In this document: positions 51,883-60,403 of the stretch, piece after piece | Layout of the letters: each line of letters begins with the position of its first letter | Numbering within the stretch: the stretch's first letter is position 1 | Source: Desmonostoc muscorum LEGE 12446 | Lineage (GTDB): Bacteria > Cyanobacteriota > Cyanobacteriia > Cyanobacteriales > Nostocaceae | NCBI RefSeq assembly: GCF_015207005.2 | Contig: NZ_JADEXS020000001.1 | Coordinates: 1,984,001-2,048,000 of the forward strand | DNA length: 64,000 nucleotides | Direction: 5' to 3' | The notes under the pieces: model-generated | The model's input: the letters and a program-made list of their open reading frames with translations, nothing else | What the model was told of the DNA's origin: nothing | The model's database searches: none | Translations under genes and position numbers: made by a program

Positions 51883-52092
51883 ATGTCTGAGATTACTATA
51901 AATCCAGAGCAACTTAAGGAAATCTTCAAAAGCGCGATCGTCGAATTAATTCGTGACAATCGAAAAGAAGTCTCTGAATTTCTGACAGAAATTATTGAAG
52001 ACGTGGCAATGGAGCAAGCGATCGCTGAAGGTGAAACAACTGAACTGGTTAGCCGTGAGTCCATCTTTCAACTTTTGGAGCCGAAAGCGTGA
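51883..52092 (+). CDS. Antitoxin-like small protein (orphaned)
   Basis: The 69 acidic residues (EQLKEIFKSAIVELI; AIAEGETTELVSRESIFQLL) match a small cyanobacterial antitoxin type that normally precedes a RelE/ParE toxin gene. It begins 15 bases after the restriction-methylase stop with GGAGG upstream, so it may be co-transcribed with it. Its own toxin is reduced to a stub (52089-52136). Confidence 0.65.
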   Translation: MSEITINPEQLKEIFKSAIVELIRDNRKEVSEFLTEIIEDVAMEQAIAEGETTELVSRESIFQLLEPKA

Positions 52093-52136
52093 AAGTCGAG
52101 TTTAGGAAATTTTGGAGTAGCAATGAAAGCAGTTAA
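52089..52136 (+). pseudogene. N-terminal stub of a RelE/ParE toxin
   Basis: GTG 52089 overlaps the stop of the preceding antitoxin and reads MKVEFRKFWSS before stopping after 15 codons. MKVEFRK is the usual beginning of the RelE/ParE toxins that pair with this antitoxin type. The next toxin-antitoxin pair begins inside the stub (52123), which suggests replacement of one module by another. Confidence 0.5.
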
Positions 52137-52362
52137 AGTCATGGCAACGATTAATGAGCAAGGACAACTAACCTTAGATCATCCTCTCATAACAGATAAA
52201 AACAGCCGCGTAGAAGTTATTATTCTAATTCCAGAAGAGGAAGTTTTAAACGATCAATCTCAAGCAGAAGTCTTAGCAGATTTCCGGCAAGCTTGGCACG
52301 AAGCCATGACTGGGCAAACTATCCCGGTGGCTCAACTTTGGGAAGGGCTGGAAAATGACTGA
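52123..52362 (+). CDS. Antitoxin of a RelE-type module
   Basis: The 79 residues start with an AbrB/RelN-like beta segment (MATINEQGQLTLDHPLI) and end in an acidic helical part (EVLADFRQAWHEAMTGQTIP). It precedes and overlaps the RelE-like gene by eight bases. Such antitoxins bind the toxin and the operon promoter. Confidence 0.75.
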   Translation: MKAVKVMATINEQGQLTLDHPLITDKNSRVEVIILIPEEEVLNDQSQAEVLADFRQAWHEAMTGQTIPVAQLWEGLEND

Positions 52363-52729
52363 TCAGCCTTTCATTCAAGTTGAAGCTTCGCCAACGTTCA
52401 ACCGAAATCTACGCACTCTTGCCAAGAAGTATCGCAGTATTCGGAATGATATACAACCCGTCATCGAACAACTTGAGCAGGGAGAGTTGCTAGGAGATAA
52501 AATACCTGGGGTTGGTTATGCGCTCTTCAAGTTAAGAGTCCGAAATAGTGACATTCAAAAAGGTAAAAGTGGTGGCTATCGTCTGATTTACTACGTCAAG
52601 ACAGCAATGGGAATTATTTTGCTGACTGTTTATGCAAAATCTGAACAAGTCGATATTGCCGCAGATGACATTCAGAGCATAATTACAGAATATGAGCAAC
52701 GGGCGATTGAAGATAAAGAGGATATCTAA
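52355..52729 (+). CDS. RelE/ParE-superfamily toxin
   Basis: The 124 residues contain SPTFNRNLRTLAKKYRSIRN, IPGVGYALFKLRVRNSD, GKSGGYRLIYYV and LLTVYAKSEQ, the pattern of RelE-like mRNA interferases, with the conserved Arg/Tyr near GGYRLIYY and the C-terminal helix. It overlaps its antitoxin's stop and appears intact. Confidence 0.85.
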   Translation: MTDQPFIQVEASPTFNRNLRTLAKKYRSIRNDIQPVIEQLEQGELLGDKIPGVGYALFKLRVRNSDIQKGKSGGYRLIYYVKTAMGIILLTVYAKSEQVDIAADDIQSIITEYEQRAIEDKEDI

Positions 52730-52787
52730 ACAAGAGCCACCGAACCTCCTTACAACGTCCAAATTCCAACCGAAAGATAGTAAAGCG

Positions 52788-52937
52788 ATGCAAGCCAAAC
52801 TCCAAGAGCAACTTTCCCCCAATGATGCCGAAGTTATTTTAGGATGCTTACCTGAACGAATTCGCGCTGCTCTAATTGCTCGTGCTACTGAAATTGAATA
52901 TCCAATCGAAGCAGTTATTGAGATGGCGTTCACGTAG
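52788..52937 (+). CDS. Small hypothetical protein, 49 residues
   Basis: ATG 52788 gives a short helical protein (EQLSPNDAEVILGCLPERIR; AALIARATEIEYPIEAVIEM) that looks like a helix-turn-helix-sized module. The frame extends upstream to 52692 by overlapping the toxin gene. The 3' end runs into a GCGTTCACGTAG repeat, so the original C-terminus may have been lost. Confidence 0.45.
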   Translation: MQAKLQEQLSPNDAEVILGCLPERIRAALIARATEIEYPIEAVIEMAFT

Positions 52938-53314
52938 TGTCTCTGAAAGAGAATCGCAAGTTTTCTCGACACAGAGGCATTGAGTTTTGCAGATTGCAAG
53001 CCAGGGCGTGGACAATGAAGAGAGCAGGGGGAGCAGGGGAAGCAGGGGGAGCAGGGGGATTAAACTAAGCCACCCACAAGGGGTGGGGTTTCTACCTACC
53101 TTGAGATACAAGGATTTATTCGCACCACTTGCGGGCGAGGTTTTGAACCTTTACTTTTTTCATAAAAGCGTCAACTTGCAGTAATTGCAAAATCAAGCAT
53201 TGTAAAGAACTTGTTGAGATTAATCAGAAAGTAATTTAATTGTCAGAACAGAAATGACAAAACCATATAAATATTATTTTATCCATCAAGCTGGAAGTTT
53301 TTGGATATAAAGAT
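52938..53314. other. Repeat-rich gap
   Basis: Contains the GCGTTCACGTAGTGTCTC repeat (from 52924) that also occurs at the 5' end of the alpha-2-macroglobulin gene. GAGCAGGGG nonamers run from about 53020 to 53060, followed by a short hairpin (CCACCC/GGGTGG near 53070). No gene is seen. Confidence 0.6.
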
Positions 53315-53884
53315 ATGGGTACAACCTTACTGCTTTCTGAATTTTTAGTAACTGGCTTGATCGCGCTCCTTTCAATTTTTTTTACTGTCCTTTCATTCTT
53401 CAATATCTATGATATATCTACCTGGGTTCAGAGTAATAATCTTGACAAATCTATTCCCCTAATAGTATTCATTATACTCCCTTTGTCTTATATTTTGGGA
53501 GCATGTTTGTATCGTTTTCTGTCTCCAGATACTTGGAGTGTTTTTATAAAATTTTTCTTTGAAAATCATTGTGTCGATAGGAAAGAAGATAAGAAGTTAA
53601 TCTTGATATATCAAAACGGCTCAGACAATTTAGTCAAGAGAGTTGAGTATATACAAAATTTAAATAGATTATTCAGAAATTCATTGCTTATTACTCCATT
53701 GTTCGGAATAAGTTTTACGTGCTGGATCACCAAAGGCTGGGTAACCAATTGGAAAGCTGGAGTCCTTTCAGTGATGATTTGCCTTGTTGTCTTTTGTCTA
53801 TCTGCTATTAACTGGTTAGGAACGACACGTGAATTAAGTTACACGTTAGATAGAGCAACAAGTCTTTTAACGGAAGTCAAGTAG
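53315..53884 (+). CDS. Four-helix membrane protein, unknown function
   Basis: The 189 residues have membrane helices at about 7-27, 48-66, 125-140 and 147-168, with a charged cytoplasmic region between helices 2 and 3 (VDRKEDKKLILIYQNG). I recognise no family. The codon use is AT-rich compared with the housekeeping genes nearby. It might be an accessory membrane effector, but nothing in the sequence proves that. Confidence 0.6.
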   Translation: MGTTLLLSEFLVTGLIALLSIFFTVLSFFNIYDISTWVQSNNLDKSIPLIVFIILPLSYILGACLYRFLSPDTWSVFIKFFFENHCVDRKEDKKLILIYQNGSDNLVKRVEYIQNLNRLFRNSLLITPLFGISFTCWITKGWVTNWKAGVLSVMICLVVFCLSAINWLGTTRELSYTLDRATSLLTEVK

Positions 53885-53967
53885 TCAAAATACAATTTGA
53901 TGCGTGATTTTGAGGTTTATGCCAGTGGTGGCTAACAATACGCTAGCAAGTACTGAAGAACCATAAT

Positions 53968-54026
53968 TATAGCGATTCTCGTTTAGATGCAATACGCTGT
54001 AGGGGCGCACAGCTGTGCGCCCCTAC
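53968..54026. repeat. Single MITE end joined to a GTAG palindrome
   Basis: TATAGCGATTCTCG, followed by GATGCAATACG, matches the left end of the element at 25662. It is followed directly by a perfect 28-bp palindrome, GTAGGGGCGCACAG plus complement (53999-54026). No right MITE end is found nearby. Confidence 0.75.
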
Positions 54027-54097
54027 GAACGGGCGTGTTTATCTTCTAAAGAATTTACGCCAGCGCCAGCGATGATTAAAGCCGTTTTTCGATAACC

Positions 54098-54190
54098 CTC
54101 CCCAATCCCCAATCCCCAATCCCCAATCCCCAATCCCCAATCCCCAATCCCCAATCCCCAATCCCCAATCCCCAATCCCCAATCCCCAAT
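54098..54190. repeat. TCCCCAA heptamer array before aroA
   Basis: About thirteen nearly perfect TCCCCAA heptamers end 52 bases before the aroA start. It is one of the longest simple arrays in the window. There are no spacers, so it is not CRISPR. Confidence 0.9.
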
Positions 54191-54241
54191 AATATGCGAA
54201 CATAATTAAGTCGTAGCTGACCACCTACACTGAGGTTTAAA

Positions 54242-55522
54242 GTGGATACCATTGAAATCCCTGCTCTGAATCGCCCAGTAGACGCCACGGTAGAGATTCC
54301 TGGTTCTAAAAGTATTACTAATCGGGCATTACTTGTCGCAGCCTTGGCACAAGGTGACTCTATTTTAGAAAATGCCTTATTTAGTGAAGACAGCAATTAT
54401 TTTGCCAAATGTTTAGAACAATTAGGCATCCCTATTACCCTAAATCCTGACCTGGCTCAAATTCAAATAGCAGGAAAGGGAGGCGAAATTCCGGCGAAGC
54501 AGGCCGATTTATTTGTAGGCTTAGCAGGTACAGCAGCAAGGTTTATTTCGGCGCTGGTAGCACTGGGTAATGGCGAATATCGCCTAGATGGCGTTCCCCG
54601 GATGCGAGAACGACCGATGGGTGACTTGCTAAAAGTCCTGCAAAGTAGCGGAGTAACCGTTAACTTTCAGGGAAACCCTGATTTTATGCCCTACACCATC
54701 TACGGTGGGCAGTTTTCTGGGGGACATTTTCGCTTGAAAGCTAACCAAACAAGTCAGCAACTTTCAGCGTTATTAATGATTGCGCCTTATGCTCAACAAG
54801 ACACAATTATTGAGGTTGAGGGGACATTGGTTTCTCAATCTTACGTCAAAATGACTTGTAAGTTGATGGCCGATTTTGGCGTCGATGTCAATCAAATCGG
54901 CGAAAATCAATTCAAAATTCCAGCAGGTCAGCGTTACCAGCCTCGACATTACACAATAGAACCTGATGCGTCAAATGCTTCTTACTTTTTTGCCGCCGCC
55001 GCCGTTACTGGTGGACGAGTGCGGGTTAAATATTTGACCAAACAATCTTGTCAAGGTGATATTCTTTGGCTCAACGTTTTAGAACAAATGGGTTGCCAAA
55101 TTCGTGAGGGTGATGATTACACCGAAGTCACAGGCCCAGAGCAATTGCAGGGTATCGATATTGACATGAATGATATCTCAGATTTGGTGCAAACCTTAGG
55201 AGCGATCGCTCCCTTTGCCTCCTCACCTGTTACCATCCGTAATGTCGAACATATTCGCTATAAAGAAACCGACCGCATTCACGCTGTGGTGACCGAATTG
55301 CGTCGCTTGGGCGTTCAAGTTGAAGAATTTGCGGATAGATTGAAGATTGAACCTAGCCCAATTACTCCAGCAGCAATTGAAACCTATCACGATCATCGCA
55401 TGGCAATGGCATTTGCTGTCACAGGCTTAAAAGTTCCAGGAATTGTAATCAAAGACCCAGGTTGTACAGCGAAGACATTTCCTGATTACTTTACCCGATT
55501 TTTCAAAATGTTAGAACAATAA
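54242..55522 (+). CDS. aroA: 3-phosphoshikimate 1-carboxyvinyltransferase (EPSP synthase)
   Basis: AroA joins shikimate-3-phosphate and PEP in aromatic amino acid synthesis. The 426 residues start at GTG 54242. Motifs are [68 protein letters not shown] and [12 protein letters not shown]. The SKSxTNR and GLAGTAxRF forms differ from the GDKSISHR form of many cyanobacterial AroA proteins, so this may be a second copy or a transferred one. It runs 13 bases ahead of the DUF3598-like gene, which suggests an operon. Confidence 0.92.
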   Translation: MDTIEIPALNRPVDATVEIPGSKSITNRALLVAALAQGDSILENALFSEDSNYFAKCLEQLGIPITLNPDLAQIQIAGKGGEIPAKQADLFVGLAGTAARFISALVALGNGEYRLDGVPRMRERPMGDLLKVLQSSGVTVNFQGNPDFMPYTIYGGQFSGGHFRLKANQTSQQLSALLMIAPYAQQDTIIEVEGTLVSQSYVKMTCKLMADFGVDVNQIGENQFKIPAGQRYQPRHYTIEPDASNASYFFAAAAVTGGRVRVKYLTKQSCQGDILWLNVLEQMGCQIREGDDYTEVTGPEQLQGIDIDMNDISDLVQTLGAIAPFASSPVTIRNVEHIRYKETDRIHAVVTELRRLGVQVEEFADRLKIEPSPITPAAIETYHDHRMAMAFAVTGLKVPGIVIKDPGCTAKTFPDYFTRFFKMLEQ

Positions 55523-55535
55523 AAGGTGAATTGTC

Positions 55536-55982
55536 ATGTCTAATATTAAAAAAGGAATGCCCGTGCTTGCCCGTCATGAAGGAGATTGGGTAGGCACTTA
55601 TACATTAGTTGATACAGCCGGAAAAATCCTCGACAGCTACGAATCTCACTTAACTTGTCAATTCCCAGAAAACGGCGCTCATCCCTATTACCAAATCAAC
55701 CGCTACAAATGGGCTGATGGGAAAAAAGAAGAATACGAATTTCCCGGAATATATAAAGATAATAAACTTTGGTTTGACACCGATCGCATTGACGGCAAAG
55801 CTTGGGAAGCCGACGACTCTATTGTGATTTTGTGGTTTGCTTATAAAACAAACCCAGAAATGAGCTTATATGAAATGATTTACATTAGTCCAGACAATAA
55901 CAATCGTGCCCGTACTTGGCATTGGTTTAAAAACGGTCAAATATTTCAACGCACCCTCATTCAAGAACAACGGCTAAAATGA
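55536..55982 (+). CDS. DUF3598-like (calycin-type) protein
   Basis: The 148 residues start MSNIKKGMPVLARHEGDWVG, the typical opening of DUF3598 proteins, which adopt a lipocalin/calycin barrel in cyanobacteria. DSYESHLTCQFPENG, YYQINRYKW and RARTWHWFKNGQIFQRT follow. The family often binds small hydrophobic ligands; the ligand here is unknown. Close spacing to aroA suggests joint expression. Confidence 0.72.
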   Translation: MSNIKKGMPVLARHEGDWVGTYTLVDTAGKILDSYESHLTCQFPENGAHPYYQINRYKWADGKKEEYEFPGIYKDNKLWFDTDRIDGKAWEADDSIVILWFAYKTNPEMSLYEMIYISPDNNNRARTWHWFKNGQIFQRTLIQEQRLK

Positions 55983-56025
55983 AGAAGAATTCAGAAGTCA
56001 GAATTTAGAAGTTTCGTAGAGTGGA

Positions 56026-56246
56026 ATGTCGCTTACTTAACCTGGATTTAGATGCCCGACTTTTTCAAGAAGTCGGGCATCTGGGCAGCTACTTTTGCTT
56101 AAATAAGCGACATTTTTTCGTAGGGTGTGTTATGCCAATCCAAAATCTAAAATCTAAAATCCAAAATTGTATAGCGACATTCTTTCGTAGGGTGTGTTAT
56201 TCCAATCCAAAATCTAAAATCTAAAATCTAAAATCCAAAATTGTAT
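56026..56246. repeat. Foldback plus 67-bp tandem duplication leading to the hisS start
   Basis: AATGTCGCTTA (56023) pairs with TAAGCGACATT (to about 56114) around an inner hairpin GATGCCCGACTT/AAGTCGGGCATC (56051-56081). From 56107 a unit starting GCGACATT, with CGTAGGGTGTGTTAT and then CTAAAAT heptamers, is repeated at 56174. The second copy has one more heptamer and ends at the hisS ATG. Confidence 0.78.
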
Positions 56247-57635
56247 ATGGCAAAAGGTGACAAAATAAACTTTTCTACTCCTAGCGGTTTCCCAGAATTT
56301 CTGCCTAGCGAAAAGCGCTTAGAATCATATTTATTAGACATCATCCGTAGAGTTTATGAAAGCTATGGATTTACGCCCATTGAAACCCCAGCAGTAGAAC
56401 GTTTAGAAGTCCTACAAGCTAAAGGAAACCAAGGCGACAATATCATTTATGGAATTGATCCCATCTTGCCACCAAATCGCCAAGCCGAAAAAGATAAATC
56501 TGGCGAAACAGGTTCAGAAGCAAGAGCCTTAAAGTTTGACCAAACAGTGCCATTAGCAGCTTACATTGCTCGTCACCTCAATGAATTAACCTTTCCCTTT
56601 GCCCGCTACCAAATGGATGTAGTGTTTCGCGGAGAACGGGCAAAAGATGGGCGTTTTCGTCAGTTCCGCCAATGCGATATTGATGTAGTTGCTCGTCGTG
56701 AATTGAGTTTGCTTTATGATGCTCAAATGCCTGCAATTATCACTGAAATATTTGAAGCCATAAATATCGGTGATTTTCTCATCCGCATCAATAACCGCAA
56801 AGTTCTTACAGGCTTCTTTAAATCACTGGGAATTGCCGAAACCCAAATTAAATCCTGCATCAGTATTGTTGATACCCTCGAAAAAATTGGTCAAAATAAA
56901 GTAAAACAGGATTTAGAAAAAGAGGGAATTTCAGTAGAGCAAGCTGAAAAAATCATTGAATTTATTAAAATAGATGGTTCAGTTGATGAAGTATTAGATA
57001 AACTCAAACACCTTGCCAACAATCTCCCAGAAACCGAGCAATTGGCCTTGGGAGTTACCGAATTAGAAACGGTAATTGCAGGCGTGCGTAATCTGGGAGT
57101 TGCCGAAAATCGTTTTTGTATTGATTTATCCATTGCCCGTGGACTTGATTACTATACTGGTACAGTTTACGAAACAACTTTATTAGGACATGAAGCCTTA
57201 GGTAGTATTTGTTCTGGCGGCAGATATGAAGAATTAGTCGGAGTATTTTTGGGCGAAAAGATGCCTGGTGTTGGCATTTCTATTGGCTTAACTCGCTTAA
57301 TTAGTCGATTGCTCAAAGCAGGTATTCTGAGTAGCTTAGCTCAAACACCAGCCCAAGTAATGGTAGTAAATATGCAAGATGATTTAATGCCGACTTATTT
57401 AAAAGTTTCTCAACAACTGCGTCAAGCAGGAATTAACGTTATAACTAACTTTGATAAGCGTCCTTTGGGCAAACAGTTTCAGTTAGCGGATAAACAAGGA
57501 ATTCAATTCTGCGTGATTATTGGTTCTGAGGAAGCAGCAGCACAAAAATCTTCCCTCAAAGATTTGAAATCAGGCGAACAAGTAGAAGTGTTACTGGAAA
57601 ATTTGGCAGAGGAAGTTAAACGTAGGCTGACGTAA
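56247..57635 (+). CDS. hisS: Histidyl-tRNA synthetase
   Basis: HisRS charges tRNA-His. ATG 56247 gives 462 residues starting MAKGDKINFSTPSGFPEFLP. Class II motifs are motif 1 around YGFTPIETPAVERLE, motif 2 FRGERAKDGRFRQFRQCDID, the histidine-A loop ARGLDYYTGTVYE and motif 3 with MPGVGISIGLTRL. The C-terminal anticodon-binding domain begins near 370. No Shine-Dalgarno is visible, because the leader is made of CTAAAAT repeats. A strong hairpin follows the stop. Confidence 0.94.
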   Translation: MAKGDKINFSTPSGFPEFLPSEKRLESYLLDIIRRVYESYGFTPIETPAVERLEVLQAKGNQGDNIIYGIDPILPPNRQAEKDKSGETGSEARALKFDQTVPLAAYIARHLNELTFPFARYQMDVVFRGERAKDGRFRQFRQCDIDVVARRELSLLYDAQMPAIITEIFEAINIGDFLIRINNRKVLTGFFKSLGIAETQIKSCISIVDTLEKIGQNKVKQDLEKEGISVEQAEKIIEFIKIDGSVDEVLDKLKHLANNLPETEQLALGVTELETVIAGVRNLGVAENRFCIDLSIARGLDYYTGTVYETTLLGHEALGSICSGGRYEELVGVFLGEKMPGVGISIGLTRLISRLLKAGILSSLAQTPAQVMVVNMQDDLMPTYLKVSQQLRQAGINVITNFDKRPLGKQFQLADKQGIQFCVIIGSEEAAAQKSSLKDLKSGEQVEVLLENLAEEVKRRLT

Positions 57636-57653
57636 AACTTTGGTTAAGGCAAT

Positions 57654-57717
57654 AGACGCGATAAATCGCCGTCTCTACAATATCAATCTTTTGTAGAGAC
57701 AGCGATTTATCGCGTCT
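57654..57717. terminator. Bidirectional hairpin between hisS and the LysR gene
   Basis: AGACGCGATAAATCGC plus GTCTCTAC pairs with GTAGAGAC plus GCGATTTATCGCGTCT around a 14-base loop (one bulged base per arm), followed by TTTA. The two genes are convergent, so it can end both transcripts. Its GTAGAGAC/GTCTCTAC parts link it to the palindrome family. Confidence 0.75.
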
Positions 57718-57728
57718 TTACTCCTATA

Positions 57729-58622
57729 TTAATAAGTGGATTTAGCTAAACTATTAAAATCAAATTTTCTCAACATTTCTAAAAATGTAAACACCGCAGG
57801 TACTTGCAAGCCATTAGATAAAATTGCCGTTGCAATTATTCTTTCAATAGGTACAGGTAAACTGTATACTTGTACCTTTGGCGGAATGGGTACAGCTGCT
57901 AAACGCGGCATAATAGCTGCTCTCAGTCCTTGATTTACCATACTTACAACTGTGGAATCTTCTTGAATGTCGGTAGCAGTAGTTATGGGAATCGCTAAAG
58001 TTTTAAGATGGTTGTGAACAATGCGTCCACAGGGTGTACAAGGAAGTAAAACTGGTGGATAGGCTGCTATGTCTTCCCAAGTAATTTCTTTGCTGTTAAT
58101 TTTGGTCTGTGGTGGTAGTAAAGCTAGATATTCATCCCGAAAAATTTCCCAAGTCTCAAAGTCATCACTAGTTGGTAGACAAGTAATACCAATCTCAGCA
58201 CGTCCGTCACGCAAACATTGTTCTACGTCGGTGAAAGCAGCACACTCTATAATGGTGACAGCAACTTCTGGGAATTGATGGTGAAACTGAGCGATCGCTT
58301 TTGGTAATAAATGAGTAGCTACGCTGCGAAAAGCTGCAATTCTTACATGACCACCATGTAAACCTTTATGTAGATTTGCTTCCTTTTGCATCATCTCTAG
58401 ATGTTGCATTGCCTGACGCGCATGATATAGTATACGCTCACCAGCAGGTGTCAACACTGCACCGTGACGACCTCTAGCAAATAAAGGCACGCCTAATTCT
58501 TCTTCTAAAGTGGCGATCGCATGACTAATTGCAGGCTGAGAAAGCTGCAATTCTAAGGCTGCTTCACTAAAATTACCACGTTCTGCTACTGCAACTATGG
58601 CTCGAAGTTGGGAGAGTTTCAT
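57729..58622 (-). CDS. LysR-family transcriptional regulator
   Basis: ATG at 58622 starts MKLSQLRAIVAVAERGNFSE, the standard LysR winged-HTH opening; the frame extends 25 codons further without family features. The HTH covers about residues 18-37 (SEAALELQLSQPAISHAIAT). Residues 90-297 form the effector-binding domain (GHVRIAAFRSVATHLLP; VNQGLRAAIMP). The target genes and ligand are unknown. It is convergent with hisS, and the unknown gene at 58850 reads divergently. Confidence 0.92.
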   Translation of the reverse strand: MKLSQLRAIVAVAERGNFSEAALELQLSQPAISHAIATLEEELGVPLFARGRHGAVLTPAGERILYHARQAMQHLEMMQKEANLHKGLHGGHVRIAAFRSVATHLLPKAIAQFHHQFPEVAVTIIECAAFTDVEQCLRDGRAEIGITCLPTSDDFETWEIFRDEYLALLPPQTKINSKEITWEDIAAYPPVLLPCTPCGRIVHNHLKTLAIPITTATDIQEDSTVVSMVNQGLRAAIMPRLAAVPIPPKVQVYSLPVPIERIIATAILSNGLQVPAVFTFLEMLRKFDFNSLAKSTY

Positions 58623-58849
58623 GGGCAATTGATGAGAACAACGGTATACGCATCCTGATTTAATTGTGACAAAAACCTTGTATTCATGATTTTTCATATC
58701 TATAAATTACATTTATAGAAGCTATGCAAGCCATGATTTGATTCCTCGCTGCAACGTTGCTACTGTTTTATTGACAGCAGAATTCAGAAGTCAGAAGTCA
58801 GAATTCAGAATTTTGACTACTTCAAACAGCAAGTGTCAGGAATAGTTTT

Positions 58850-59134
58850 ATGAATAATCACATTAAATGTCTACAAACGAAAAAAATAGACATAAATTGT
58901 AGCCTCTCATTCCAGAAAAAAGTCAACTCAAAATTTTGGGAATCTCTACATAGTATTTGGAAAAATTTTCTCAATCAACTTCTAGCAGACTCTAATGAAT
59001 TACAAGTTAGACAAAAAGTTGACCGCCACGGTAATATTTATTGGCAAGCTTACGATCCTGTAACCAGAAAATCTTTTGCTTCCGGTTCGGAAGCTGACAT
59101 GTCTATGTGGATTGAACAGCTTTACAGGTACTAA
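58850..59134 (+). CDS. Small cyanobacterial hypothetical protein
   Basis: The 94 residues have a conserved-looking C-terminal half, LQVRQKVDRHGNIYWQAYDP then SGSEADMSMWIEQLYRY, a pattern found in several short cyanobacterial proteins. The N-terminal half is Lys/Asn-rich. It lies four bases before the GST gene, so the two are probably co-transcribed. An AGAAGTC heptamer repeat (58779-58820) lies upstream. Confidence 0.55.
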   Translation: MNNHIKCLQTKKIDINCSLSFQKKVNSKFWESLHSIWKNFLNQLLADSNELQVRQKVDRHGNIYWQAYDPVTRKSFASGSEADMSMWIEQLYRY

Positions 59135-59138
59135 AAAT

Positions 59139-59792
59139 ATGACACAACTAACTTTGGTAATTGGCAATAAAAATTATTCATCTTGGTCACTTCGTCCTTG
59201 GCTGGCGATGAAACAATTTGGTTTAGAATTCGATGAAATTCGGATTCCGCTTTACGGTTCAGATTCTTCATCAAAAACTCGGCAATACTCGCCATCAGGA
59301 AAAGTACCTATACTAATACACGATACGCTAACTGTGTGGGATTCTCTTGCTATTTGTGAATACCTAGCTGAAACATTTCCGACTTTGCAATGGTGGCCAG
59401 AAGATAAAACAGCAAGAGCATTTGCTCGTTCTATCACAGCCGAAATGCACTCAGGGTTTCAAAACTTGCGTCAGAATATGCCGATGAACTGCCGGACTAA
59501 ATACCCTGGTAAAGGTTTAGCATCTGGCGTACAACAAGATATCGATCGCATTACGAGTATTTGGCAAGAATCACGTCAAAAATTTGGAACTGCTGGCAAT
59601 TTCTTGTTTGGCAACTTCACAATTGCTGATGCGTTTTTTGCCCCAGTTGTCTTGCGGTTTGTAACTTATGATGTGCAGTTAGATACCGTTTCTAGAGATT
59701 ACGTAGAGACAGTTTTGGCACTAAGCGCCATGCAAGAGTGGATAAATGCAGCAAAGAGTGAAACAGAAATTCTTCCCCAATACGAGTTTTAA
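59139..59792 (+). CDS. Glutathione S-transferase-family protein
   Basis: ATG 59139 gives 217 residues: thioredoxin-like N-terminal domain (LVIGNKNYSSWSLRPWLAMK; SGKVPILIHDTLTVWDSLAI) and helical C-terminal domain (FGNFTIADAFFAPVVLRF). The SSWSLRPW form, with Ser residues at the usual catalytic position, is typical of bacterial zeta/theta-like GSTs. The substrate is unknown. It reads directly into the GNAT gene. Confidence 0.88.
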   Translation: MTQLTLVIGNKNYSSWSLRPWLAMKQFGLEFDEIRIPLYGSDSSSKTRQYSPSGKVPILIHDTLTVWDSLAICEYLAETFPTLQWWPEDKTARAFARSITAEMHSGFQNLRQNMPMNCRTKYPGKGLASGVQQDIDRITSIWQESRQKFGTAGNFLFGNFTIADAFFAPVVLRFVTYDVQLDTVSRDYVETVLALSAMQEWINAAKSETEILPQYEF

Positions 59793-59796
59793 GGAA

Positions 59797-60309
59797 ATGG
59801 CAGGCACAAATATTTTAATTCGACATGCAAACCAGCAAGATATTCCTGCCATTATGGAATTGATTTATTTGAAAGCCGAATTTGATGGTTGTCCTGAATC
59901 TGTAGAAGCAACTCCTCAAAAGCTAGAAGTTGATTTATTTGGAGAAAAGCCTCTTGCTTTTGTTCTTTTGGCTGAGGTTGATGGCGATGCTATTGGCTTG
60001 GCAACCTATCATTTTATTTATTCAACCTTTTTAGCCAAACCTGGAATTTGGCTTGATGATTTATATGTGAAAGCTGAATATCGAAATCACAAAATTGGTG
60101 AGGCGCTAATACTACGTTTGCGTCAGATAGGGCAAGAAAAAGGTTGTGGCAGAATTGATTGGACTGTGGCTGTATCCAACGAGCGTGGAATCAAATTTTA
60201 TCAAAGAATAGGTGCAAAAATTATTAACAAAGTCAGATTGTGTCGCTTGGATAGTCAGGCAATAATTGAAGAATTTCATGAGTCAGAATTAGGGACTTCC
60301 AAAAAATAA
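59797..60309 (+). CDS. GNAT-family N-acetyltransferase
   Basis: ATG 59797 follows the GST stop by four bases; the family core starts at once (ILIRHANQQDIPAIMELIYL). Acetyl-CoA-binding motif A is seen as DDLYVKAEYRNHKIGEALIL, and the C-terminal SNERGIKFYQRIGAK is conserved. The length (170 residues) and pattern resemble diamine/thialysine-type acetyltransferases. The substrate is unproven. An unusually short AAGGA-ATG spacing suggests translational coupling to the GST gene. Confidence 0.87.
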   Translation: MAGTNILIRHANQQDIPAIMELIYLKAEFDGCPESVEATPQKLEVDLFGEKPLAFVLLAEVDGDAIGLATYHFIYSTFLAKPGIWLDDLYVKAEYRNHKIGEALILRLRQIGQEKGCGRIDWTVAVSNERGIKFYQRIGAKIINKVRLCRLDSQAIIEEFHESELGTSKK

Positions 60310-60334
60310 ATTATCCCAAATTATTTGTACATTT

Positions 60335-60362
60335 GTAGGGGCGCACAGCTGTGCGCCCCTAC
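60335..60362. repeat. GTAG-type palindrome after the GNAT gene
   Basis: GTAGGGGCGCACAG plus its exact reverse complement: identical to the copy beside the RAYT gene 18 kb away. It sits between convergent genes. Confidence 0.9.
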
Positions 60363-60403
60363 GATGGCTTCGTTGATATACACAACTGGTTCAGACCCTC
60401 ATG

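Noticed and set aside
54098..54190. Dense TCCCCAA repeats as a CRISPR or telomere-like element
   Set aside because: It is a simple heptamer array of the STRR type, with the same kind at many intergenic sites.
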